Below are positions 14,126-26,114 of a stretch of 32,958 nt of DNA, in pieces (the stretch's first letter is position 1; every line of letters starts with the position of its first letter). The position numbers were made by a program, and so were the translations under genes. The notes under the pieces are model-generated. The model was not told where the DNA came from, made no database searches, and saw only the letters and a program-made list of their open reading frames with translations. Source of the stretch: Pholiota molesta (lineage: Eukaryota; Basidiomycota; Agaricomycetes; Agaricales; Strophariaceae); the NCBI GenBank assembly GCA_014925825.1, contig JACGCK010000366.1, forward strand, positions 1-32,958, written 5' to 3'.

Positions 14126-16468
14126 ATGGTGCTCGAATACGTCCCCGCGCTCTGCTCGTCGCTCTTCCGCCTTGCCGTCTATGTCTTTCTCCAGATCGTA
14201 CGTCCTCTCTCTCCTGCTGGGCGTCGCTGACGTCTTCTAGATCCCGTCGCGCCTCCTGCGGGCCCCCATCCCCGCCCTCTTCGCCCTCTCCCTCCTAGCA
14301 ACCTGGCTCTTCCCCCTCCCGCCCCCGCGCACCCTCTCCAAGAAGCTCAAGGACAAGCGCTACAATGGCGTACCCGTTCCCGAAGAGCGTCCCCTGCGCC
14401 GCCCCCACGCGCTGCCCACGTTGCTCTTCTCCCTCCCCACCCACTCTCGCGCCCTCGCACGCATCAATCTCGCCATCAACGCCCTCCTCTTCCTCGCCGT
14501 CCTCGACTTCGTCTCCACACCCTTCCTCGACACCGCCGCAGACGTCGTCTTCACCCGCGTCGGCGCCGTCTACCCAGACAGCATCAAGCTGGTCGCGCGC
14601 TACCCAAAGAACAACGCCACAGAGGATACCCTTTTAGTGCTCTATCGCGAGGCAACCGCGAATGCAACCTGGAAAGAAGGGCCCCAGCTCCATCTCACCG
14701 CCGATGCCGACTGGGCCCAGACAGCCCGCATCAACAATCTCTGGCCCAGCACCTCCTACGAATGTCAGTCCGCGCCCCTTTCATCTCCTGCCTCGTGCTC
14801 ACCTGCCACCAGACGTCCTCGCAGACGCGAACAAGACCGTCCTCCCCTACCCCGCTGCACCGATCCCCTTCCGCACCTTCCCTGATCCGCGTCTGCAGAG
14901 CGCCCGCCGCTTCCGCTTCGTCGCTTCGTCCTGCACTGTCCCCAACTTCCCCTACCGCGGACCGTTCCACAAACGCTCTATCAAGGGCTTTGACCTCCTT
15001 GCAGACTACCTCCAAGCCAAGTCTCAACCGCAACAACATCACCACGCGTCCGCGCACACCCAAGACGTGCTTCTTAATGATACCACTCCAGTAGACGCGC
15101 TCAACGCAACAGCCGCGGATGATCAAACAGACAGTGTCGTGGAGCTGGAGGAGGCAGTGCCGACCGAATTCATGCTGTTCCTCGGTGATTTTATTTATGC
15201 AGATGTGCCCTTCTACGGCGGCGACGACAAGGAGGCATACCGCCGCCTCTATAGACGCAATTATCAGAGCACGAGCTACCGACGCATCTACGAGCAACTC
15301 CGTGCGCCTGCCTTTCCTTCCCACCTTCTTGCACATGCTAACATCACACTCCTCCAGCCGTCTTCCACGCGTATGACGACCACGAAGTGCGTTCCCCATT
15401 TCTCACCTCTCTCACTGATAAGTAACACGCCCCACAGTTCATCGACAACTACGCAGGCCAAGCCGCGGACCTCGCCCCCTTCGCCAACGCCTCGAACGCG
15501 TACAACATCTACGCCGGCGACGCGAACTACGACCCCGCGCGCCCCGCGCAGAGCTTCTACGACTTCCGCCACGGCGACGTCGCCTTCTTCGTCATGGACA
15601 CGCGCCGCTACCGCTCCGGCCCCGACGTGCCCGAAGACGAGCGCACCATGCTCGGCGCGGAGCAGCTCGGCGCCTTGCACGACTGGCTCGCCAAGGTACG
15701 TGCCGCCGCCGCCCCCCTACGCTGACCTGACCGCGACATGCTGACCGCCCCCGACCTTGACCCCGCGCAGGTGAACACGACCGCGTCGTTCAAATTCGTC
15801 GTCTCCTCCGTGCCCTTCACGCGCCTCTTCACGCACGACGCGCAGCGCGACACCTGGGCGTTCTTCCCCGCGGAGCAGGCCGCCCTCCGCGCCGCCTTCG
15901 CCTCCGTGCCCGACCTCCTCATCATCTCCGGCGACCGGCACCAGTTCGCCGCGATCGAGTACGCCGCGCCCCCCGGCCCCCACACGCACGTCGTGCGCGA
16001 AATATCGACGAGCCCGCTGAGCATGTTCTACGTCCCGCTCGTCACCGCCATCCAGGCGCGGAGCGCGGACGCGTTCGTCCGGAATACTACGGCGGCGGTA
16101 AGCGCGGAAGGCGAGGTGGTTGTGCAGGAGGAGGAGGTGCCGTATGAGCGCGTCGTGAAGTACCTCCCGGCGGGCAACTACAAGTGGTCCGCGTTCGAGG
16201 TCGACACGCGCGACCCCGCGCGGCCGACGCTGCGCATCGAGACCGTCATCGACGGCAAGCCCGCGTACAAGTGCGTTTACCTTCCTTTTTCTTCTTCTTT
16301 TGCTTGTCGTTGGTTATGCGGGGTGCTGATGAGAATTTGCGTGCATGCTGCAGCCTCGAGATCGTCGGCACGCCAACGAGAGCGCCGCCCGGCCTCGGCG
16401 CGCTGGTCAGCCACAGCGTGGTGGACTGGTTCGAGCGCTTCGGGTTGAGCCCGGCCAAGTGGTTCTGA
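14126..16468 (+). CDS. PhoD-like metallophosphatase, membrane-anchored
   Basis: Predicted 661-aa phosphatase of the PhoD/alkaline phosphatase D family. The first 120 residues are hydrophobic in places (LFRLAVYVFLQI; IPALFALSLLATWLFPLP; NLAINALLFLAVLDFV), suggesting membrane anchoring. A Fn-like N-terminal part follows (SIKLVARYPKN). The metallophosphatase core has FVASSCTVPNFPYRG, FLGDFIYADVPFYGG near residue 319, HAYDDHEFIDNY near 365, VAFFVMDTRRYRSG, FKFVVSSVPFTRLF and LLIISGDRHQFAAIEY near 511; the Asp, His and Asn residues are the usual metal ligands. Exons: 14126-14197, 14241-14763, 14813-15301, 15358-15386, 15438-15695, 15771-16270, 16354-16468; sum 1986 nt, one frame. Exon 4 (29 nt) codes for the YDDHE ligand motif. 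Strong GC3 bias throughout. Confidence 0.9.
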
Positions 16469-17258
16469 GGACGGCGTTTGTCACCTCTGTTGTACATATT
16501 GCTTTGCGCAGTGTAGTTTTCGTGGTAAAGACGGTGTGCTTGTTGTTGTGTTTTATGTATGTAATGTGCTCTGTAGATATCACGCTGACGATGACGAGTC
16601 GACGATGACAATGGTGCCGATCTAGAGTATGTAGATTCATACTAGTTCTTAAAGTATTAGAGCTGTAGGGTGCTTGATTTAGATTTAGGATGTATTTCAT
16701 CTCTTTAATGTCTACGGTTTGATGACATTTGCCCTGGAAAGTTGTTCAAATATCTCATCCACTGTCCAGGCCGTGATATTGCTCAATGTCCACACTATTT
16801 AAACCAAACGAAATCAGTCAAAGTAAATAGAAATATTGTTCCCTTCGTCAAGTCATAGACTCGTTACCAGCCGGAGAATGAGGAGGAGGAGCTCTTCCCT
16901 CTCATCGAGGGAACGGTCACCGGTCTAGTCAAGTCAGACGGCCGCAAGAATGGGAACGCCGCCAATGAGGAGTCTACAAGCCGAGATCAAGTGCGCTTTT
17001 CAGAGTTGGGATATGTACCCCTTCAACGCACGTAGCTAGCATGTTCAGCATATTTGTCCCTACAAGGCACAATCAACGGGTCACAACGCAAATAGGACAA
17101 TATCGACAATATTGCACGTCTCGCAATGGCATACCAGATCCTGGATTTCTTGTTCAGAGTCCGACTTCTTCCCGCAAATTTCGTCCTGGAAATCAAGCAG
17201 ACAAATGGTGTCTCTCTCTAAAAATGCGCGTCGTTGTCTATATAAATAAAGGAAGGAA
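16469..17258. other. Intergenic region, convergent phosphatase and MIC19
   Basis: About 790 bp between two stop codons. It includes 3' untranslated sequence of both genes and one orphan coding-like stretch (16859-17035, listed separately). The rest is AT-rich without a coding frame. Confidence 0.6.
16859..17035 (+). pseudogene. Orphan exon-like ORF (58 codons, no start)
   Basis: An open frame with clear coding-type codon choice (CTC, TTC, ATC, GTC, GAG, ACC) reads from a stop at 16856 to TAG at 17033. It contains QPENEEEELFPLIEGTVTGL, then VKSDGRKNGNAANEES and FSELGYVPLQRT. It has no ATG, and an acceptor-like TTACCAG sits at 16864-16870. It looks like the last exon of a gene whose upstream exons I cannot find here. 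I do not recognise the protein. It may be a remnant of a lost or moved gene, or the end of an unannotated transcript. Confidence 0.4.
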
Positions 17259-17984
17259 TCATTGTAATGATTTGAAGTACGCCTGAAGATCCACGTCAAC
17301 AACCTATATTATCGGAAAGCACAAAAGTGTAATTCACCTGCTCTAGCCGCTCTACCGAGGTCTTGAATTTAGTGACTTCAGGCCAGCAGTCAAGAGGCCT
17401 ATCCTTATTTTTCCTGTTTAAAATATCCCAATATCAGTGACTGCAACACGCCATACAGCACACACACACGCACCTGTAGCACTCCGTCACAGCCGCCCCG
17501 CTCGCCTCCACCTCGGGATACTCCGCCGTCCGCTTGTTCGCCTGGTACTTCTCGATCTTCGCGCGCACCTCCTCCAGGTCGCCCAGCAGCGCCGCGCTAT
17601 TCCGCACCCTCCCCGCCCCGCCCGCCGCCTCCTCGTCCGCCGCGGCCTCGCCCGCCATCGCCGCCTCGCGGTCGAGGTTCTCCTTCTCCAGCGCGTGCTC
17701 GATCTCGTGCTGCACGAGCTCCTCGTCGCGCTTCAGCTGCGCCAGCTCGTCGCGTATCCGCGCCTGGATGTGCGCGTCGAGGATGGCCTGCCGCTCCGGG
17801 GGTGTTTCAGGCGACGCCGTGCGGTCGGCGAGCTGGTGGATGACACCGGGGGAGAACTGGGGGCAGCAAAAGCGTCACAGAGGGGTGCATGTTACATGAG
17901 GAAAGGAGGGCTCACTGAGATGGGTACTTCATTCTGGAAGACCTTTTCGTCCGGGGCGTCTGACCTTGACTGGCTGGCACCCAT
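17259..17984 (-). CDS. MIC19: MIC19, MICOS complex subunit (CHCH domain)
   Basis: Mic19 (CHCHD3 family) is a peripheral subunit of MICOS on the intermembrane-space face of the mitochondrial inner membrane, needed for crista junctions. The predicted protein is 190 aa. It starts MGASQSRS, a good N-myristoylation signal as in other Mic19 proteins, then VFQNEVPISFSPGVIHQLAD, a long charged coiled coil (HIQARIRDELAQLKRDEELV), and a C-terminal CHCH segment with ECYRKNKDRPLDCW. The two cysteines are ten residues apart. The tail is TKFKTSVERLEQVVDVDLQA. Exons, in order of transcription: 17984-17916, 17856-17474, 17413-17338, 17303-17259; sum 573 nt, one frame. Exon 2 is very GC-rich, exons 3 and 4 are AT-rich. 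Confidence 0.9.
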
Positions 17985-18216
17985 CGTCCTGTTCCTTTAC
18001 AAGTGTAGTTCACAAATCAAATGCATACGACATTTCCCGTGATCGCTTATGTAACGCTACTAGTGTTGCTGAGCGCCTATGTTCAAAGAAAGAAATTCTA
18101 GCTTTGCTAGCTCGAATGGTTTGTGTTACATTGTCGTCAAGTTTTTTCATTGCTTAGAGATATGTGTGGTGCACAACGGAAGAAGGTCATATATCATCTA
18201 CTACATTGAGAGTTTA

Positions 18217-21134
<2,918 letters not shown>

Positions 21135-21592
21135 GGTTGTTGGCAGTGAGTAATGTCACTACTCATGATCATCTCTGGACCTTTAGTGACGTATATTGAT
21201 GGCCAAATACAGACGCAGTTACCTTGTACGGTAGAGTCTAGTTACACTTTGGTTACACTAGTTCCTGTCTAGACTTGCCCAGGACTTGCCCGACTTACAA
21301 TGCAATCGCCTATCATGGCAACGACATTCCATAATATCTATCTAGTATCTACATATACAAAAACATGCTTTCAGAGCTGTCGCTTCTTCACGAACGTTGC
21401 CATCAAGACCATGTCAAATCCCGCGATGTATCGGCCATCGCTCTTCTCAGATACGGGCAGAGTACACGGAGGTAACAAAAAGATAGGAATGAATATGGCT
21501 TGTACAAACTGAGCGAAGAGGGAGAGGGAGAGATACATCCTATACCCCAGGATATAGGATGTTTCGGGTTGGCTATCTGAATGATCGAACGT
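21135..21592. other. Intergenic region, DHX35 promoter / tetraspanin 3' end
   Basis: About 460 bp between two genes on the minus strand. No coding frame. Close to the DHX35 start side there are two tiny tandem duplications: GTTACACT at 21241-21248 and 21252-21259, and GACTTGCCC at 21272-21280 and 21283-21291. Confidence 0.55.
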
Positions 21593-22476
21593 TCATACAA
21601 ATCCACGTCCACCCCGTTTGGCGTCAATTTTCTTAAATCTCTCGTCTTCGTTCCTCTGTAAAATTTCTAGTTAGCACATGCAACGAGAATTTGGCAGCTC
21701 AGTTACCTTCTTGATAACACACAGCGACGCGAGTAAGAGACCCAACACTATCGCCATGAACCCATAAATTGATCTGCCAAGCAATTGGTAAAGGTGACTT
21801 TTATGCAAAACTAACCGACTTACGTGAATATGTTGTTTAGGGTGTAGTCAGCAAAGCCTGTAACAGCAGTTACGCAGAAATTGGTGGTAGCAGTGGCATC
21901 GAGGTTGTTGATGAAGTCTTGGGAAGTGCAGAAGGCACCTCCAACCTCTGCTAAATCGGTCCCGTTGAAGTAACCACAACATTTGAACTAGTGAAGAATT
22001 AGCATAACAATACAAAAAAAAAACGCGCAGCTCAGATGCATACATGATCTTGAAGGAAAAGACGAGTTGCGGGAGTTGCTGCAGCCCATGCGATGTGGAA
22101 GTTGCTGCGTTCTTGTAGCGTATAGAACCATATGAATGAGCCAATAATGCCGACAGCAAACGCGTCGACGACTAAGACGTAGTTCAAGATGACAAGTCCG
22201 ATAGTAACATGATTCCGTTGAATGATAGCGGCGACTGATATCACAAATGTGACAAGTAGCGCAATACCCAAGACAGTACCAGCTACACACAATATAAGCC
22301 TATGTATCAAGCTGAACAAGGTGTAACTCACCAGTAAGATCAGCAGAGGATATGGTGAAATTCATCAGGACATCTGGACGACGCCATACAATAGAGAATG
22401 CGAGTGCAATAGCGCCCGCAGCAAGTAGGGCGATGTCGAAGACGACCCAGAAGCCCATCAATTTTCGAGAAACCAT
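21593..22476 (-). CDS. Fungal tetraspanin
   Basis: Predicted 225-aa protein with four membrane helices: near residues 7-27 (GFWVVFDIALLAAGAIALAF), 50-70 (TVLGIALLVTFVISVAAII), 80-104 (IGLVILNYVLVVDAFAVGII) and about 190-212 (YGFMAIVLGLLLASLCVI). The large extracellular loop between helices 3 and 4 holds the tetraspanin CCG signature (FKCCGYFNGTD, about residue 129) plus two more cysteines (AFCTSQDF, NFCVTAV). The short basic tail ends KKIDAKRGGRG. Exons, in order of transcription: 22476-22332, 22282-22044, 21987-21824, 21773-21707, 21655-21593; sum 678 nt, one frame. Tetraspanins organise membrane partners; in plant-pathogenic ascomycetes Pls1 acts in appressoria. Which fungal subgroup this is (TSP2- or TSP3-like) I cannot settle. 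It shares a 470-bp divergent promoter with MBF1. Confidence 0.85.
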
Positions 22477-22678
22477 AGTGCGCGATTAGTAAAGAGAGGA
22501 ATGCTAAAAGGAGGGCCACAGGTGAGTGTGCTGGCTAGTCGAGTGGATTCTGGCTTTAACACGCACAGCTTGAAGAATCTAGTGCTGGGAGCTCTGTCAA
22601 AGAGAGTGTGCAAGGAAGATGTACGAGAGAAAAGAAAGAGAAAGACGTTCAACGTCTCCGAGCGCTAGCGCCGAAGCA

Positions 22679-22740
22679 GTGAAAGAAAGTGAAGGAAAAG
22701 AAAGAATGAAGAAAGCGGAAGAGAAAGAACGAAAGCGAGG
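22679..22740. repeat. Polypurine tract (CT-rich on the tetraspanin strand)
   Basis: About 62 nt almost entirely A and G on the plus strand, with GAAAG/GAAGA repeats. Seen from the tetraspanin gene this is a pyrimidine-rich promoter block about 200-260 bp before its start, a frequent feature of fungal promoters. A second shorter purine run lies at 22621-22646. Confidence 0.6.
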
Positions 22741-22889
22741 TCTATTCGTCCCCGAGTCGTTATGGAAGCACTACAATCAGCATGTTATGTAATCACATTT
22801 CCTTAATTGTAATTGTCACACACGTCACACGATCGAGTCAAGCCATCCATTGTTGCACGTAAGAACAGCTCGAAGCTGTGCGGCACCGC

Positions 22890-22896
22890 TGACTCA
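22890..22896. promoter_or_regulatory. TGACTCA (Gcn4/Cpc1-type) site before MBF1
   Basis: A perfect TGACTCA, the consensus for Gcn4/Cpc1 bZIP activators, 50 bp before the MBF1 start codon. Mbf1 is the known coactivator of Gcn4 in yeast, which suggests a feedback link. The link is an inference; a 7-bp match can also arise by chance. Confidence 0.35.
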
Positions 22897-22946
22897 ACTT
22901 ACTCTCTAACCACCACCACCACCACCCCACCACACACATACCCAAC

Positions 22947-23674
22947 ATGAGCGACGAATGGGATAGCAAGACCGTCATTGGCTTCAAACGCCAGGTCGCA
23001 AAGGTCACCAAGAAGGACTCGGATCTCAATGGTATGTTTTCCATGTTATATTACCTCCCAGTCCCCGCTAAATCATCTATGTACAGCTGTAAGCAGAATA
23101 GTATTGTGTTCAACTGCATGCATATCTCATACTCCTTCTAGGCTCGCCGCACAGGCGCTGTCGTTGCCACTGACAAGAAAATCACTGGAGGTGCAAACAA
23201 GGCTCATCAAGGTATGACGTGGTGCCCTTTTATCATGTCGCGCGACATACTCACTCGTGTACTCATAGGCACCGACCATCAACGAATAGCTAAGCTTGAC
23301 CGAGAAAATGAGGTCGCTCCTCCTGCTAAGATCGCTCCATCTGTTGGCAGGGTATGTTCTTTGAATTTCTATATATTCCACTATGTTCTGAACCGGAACG
23401 TATTGTTAGGCTATGCAAGATGCTCGTCTTGCGCTGAAGCTCTCTCAGAAAGACGTTGCCCAGAAGGTGAACGAGAAGCCCTCCGTCATTCAAGACTACG
23501 AATCAAGTAAAGCTATTCCCAATCCCCAAATCCTTGGAAAGCTGGAGCGTGCTCTCGGTGTCAAGCTTCGGGGTTAGTACCAAACTCTACACTGGCATAT
23601 GATTTGTCCTCACATCGTTTTGCTTAATAGGTTCTGACATCGGCAAGAAATTGGAAGGACCCAAGAAAACATGA
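22947..23674 (+). CDS. MBF1: MBF1, multiprotein bridging factor 1 (transcriptional coactivator)
   Basis: Mbf1 bridges bZIP activators such as Gcn4 to TBP, and also acts on collided ribosomes to prevent frameshifting. The predicted protein is 148 aa, the usual length. N-terminal part: [19 protein letters not shown], then [15 protein letters not shown], then [20 protein letters not shown]. The helix-turn-helix domain (about residues 80-135) has [20 protein letters not shown] and [18 protein letters not shown]. Exons: 22947-23031, 23087-23088, 23142-23211, 23269-23351, 23410-23572, 23631-23674; sum 447 nt. Exon 2 is only 2 nt (CT): with it, codon 29 is GCT (Ala) and the conserved AARR is restored; without it the next exon runs into a stop. 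The start sits after a CCA-rich leader. Confidence 0.93.
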
Positions 23675-24037
23675 TTGTATTATTGTTTTTTGGTTCCTTA
23701 TTCCTTTTTTACCCATTTACTCTAGACGTCTTGTCCACTTCTTAGAGCTGTAGATATCAGTATAACATCGAGTACATCTTATGGACCCCACTACAATTTT
23801 GAAGTTGAGCTCATTACCCTTGAGGAAAAGAACTTGAAGAATCTGGGCATCGAACAATAGTTGCCCATTATGTGTACAAGGCATATGGTACAATGCAACA
23901 AAGTGTAGTCCAAAGGTGCAAAGGTGCAGTGCTACTGATAAACGCAATCCAACCAACAACATACAGACTACAACGGCTTAATGGAAAATAAAATACATAG
24001 ATAACTACAGCAGATGGCATATCACACTAGATATCAG
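23675..24037. other. Intergenic region, convergent MBF1 and gamma-tubulin
   Basis: About 360 bp between two stop codons, AT-rich, without coding frame. It is expected to carry both 3' untranslated regions; nothing else seen. Confidence 0.6.
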
Positions 24038-25898
24038 TTATGCTGCTGCTTGTTCGGCCTCAGTACCCTAAGTGACAAACTTAGAGGGCTGATAAAGTAT
24101 TAGAGATGAAAAAAACAAACTTACGTATGTGATATAGTCTGGACTTTCGCATGCTTTGTATTCTTTCAAAAGTTCTTCACATGAAGCTCTGATGAAATAG
24201 TCAACTCAAGTATTTCAAAAATTGTCGAAAGACTTCTTACCTGGCATCATCGAATTCGTCAAACCCGTTTTCAAATAATTTCTCTTTCTTGTACTGTTCC
24301 AGAAAAGCATTACGTCTTCGAAGCCGATCATATTGGTCCAACATTCGTTTGAACAGCTTTGAATCAAGGGTTAAGCAGGAACAACGAGATTAGAACATAA
24401 CATACTGAAGCAATACTTGTGTGATTTGCTAGCATCAAACCACTGACGCGGTGGTTTGTAGTGATATAAGGTGACTTTCTAGTCAGGGCGACTTGTATCG
24501 ATGCTGGGCCCCAGGGTATAAAATTGGCAAGTTGCCGTTCACGTATGCGCAGAAGTGATTGATGAACCTGTAATAAGAGCTCAAGGAAAGCATTTTGAAT
24601 ACAAAGGCTTCGATACTAACATCGGTTGGGTCGACATCGCCTTGAATAATGTTGAGAATAGAGATGTAACAAGCGGTTTTGCTAGGCGTAGTAGAAACCA
24701 TGCGATTTTTGGGTTGCAGCAGACGGCGCATAACGTCAAGAACTGTCGTTCGTCTAATCGGTTTTGCCTGGGCCTATTTCAGACCAATTGACAAAAAAGA
24801 AACTGAACATTCCATTTACCTTATCTATCTGGTCGCTTGTAAATGGGGTGTACGACGTCATTAAGAAATGGCATCGAGGTGTAGGTATCAAGGAGGCAAT
24901 GATCCCAACGAGGTCATTGTTCATATATCCGGGGTATCGAAGTGTTTGAGTACTTGCTGCCATGACAGTCGAAACCTGAACGACATGTTAACAAGAAAAT
25001 ATTGTATAAAGCTTTGGAGGAAAAACATACCAATTGATTAGTCTGATCAAAAGAAGGTGTCTGGACATGTAATCGGTCAGCAGATATTCGTGCAAGGGCA
25101 CCATTATCTAGCACTACAACTGAATCGGCATGGTTAATCAGGCGTTTCAGTGTAAGAATTGAGTTGTATGGCTGTACAACCACGTCCCCTTCTTGTGCAT
25201 TAGGGAATACACTATACGTTTGAATCAACTTTTTGGGGAATTTATCATTCAGTCGTTCCAGAAGAAATGATCCCAGACCCGAGCCGGTACCTCCTGCTAT
25301 TGAGTGCATGAGCATAAATCCCTAGAATTTATATCGACAGCTTCCTAAGTATCAAGAAGAGCAGTTGGATAAAAGCAGGCTTTCGTACCTCTAGCGAGTC
25401 GCTGCCCTCCGCCTCACGATCAATCATCTCCATAGCTTCCTCGTAGATGCGCTCTCCAGCCGAATATCCCTGTGCCCAGTTGTTGCCCGCACCCCCTCCA
25501 TCCTTAGAAACGAAGATATTTTCAGGATTGTAGAGATTTGCGTATGGAGAGGTAAGAATATTATTGATGACCTGCAACGTTGGAATGTAAACATGAATCG
25601 TTTGTTCTTTTAGTAATTCTCCGCACCCTTGGTTCAAGGTCGACGAGAATGGCACGGGGAATGTAGTGTTCATCGTCTGCTTGATAAAAAAAGACATCTT
25701 TGCGATCGCCTCCTTCCGTTGCCCATTCCTCCAGTATTCCATCTTTACTGATACCATGCTCTGCGCAAAGACGTTGCCAAAAGACGGATCCCACTTACAC
25801 GCGTTCTTCAGAAAACGAGGTCTAACGCAGGATTTCCAAAGGAGCGTACTTTGATTGCCACATTGGCCTAGTTGTACGGTTACAATTTCGCGAGGCAT
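24038..25898 (-). CDS. TUBG1: Gamma-tubulin
   Basis: Gamma-tubulin nucleates microtubules at spindle pole bodies as part of the gamma-tubulin complex. The predicted protein is 456 aa (usual 450-475). N-terminus [20 protein letters not shown], then [37 protein letters not shown], the GTP-binding loop [18 protein letters not shown] (about residue 143), [54 protein letters not shown] and C-terminal [19 protein letters not shown]. Ten exons, in order of transcription: 25898-25850, 25793-25627, 25571-25389, 25321-25031, 24975-24820, 24773-24621, 24567-24406, 24356-24241, 24188-24125, 24067-24038; sum 1371 nt, one frame. An earlier in-frame non-ATG extension to 25946 exists, but MPRE is the family start. 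An intron splits the GQCGNQ motif. Confidence 0.96.
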
Positions 25899-26114
25899 AT
25901 TCAAGTTGTGTGCAGAGGAGAGTCGCGACCACTTGCCGCTGCACATTCAAAGCACGGGTGTCACACGCACGAGATAATAGTCACACTCAAAAAGAAACTC
26001 GTTGAAAGGTCAAAGGATGATAACACAGAATTGTTGTTACAATACAGTATGCAGGTGCCCAGATAGGAATGACAGATATGTGCGAAGATAGCGAGAATTA
26101 CAACGATAAAACTT

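Larger units (their letters stand above)
22477..22946. promoter_or_regulatory. Divergent promoter region, tetraspanin and MBF1
   Basis: A 470-bp region between two start codons that must hold both promoters. It contains a long purine-rich tract, a TGACTCA site and a CCA repeat leading into the MBF1 start (all listed separately or nearby). No coding frame. Confidence 0.6.

Noticed and set aside
14731..15399. 222-codon minus-strand frame opposite the phosphatase
   Set aside because: Lies antisense to conserved PhoD-like exons and has no recognisable motif.
21241..21291. Short tandem duplications (GTTACACT and GACTTGCCC pairs)
   Set aside because: Only two copies each and 8-9 bp; too short to call a repeat element or regulatory array.
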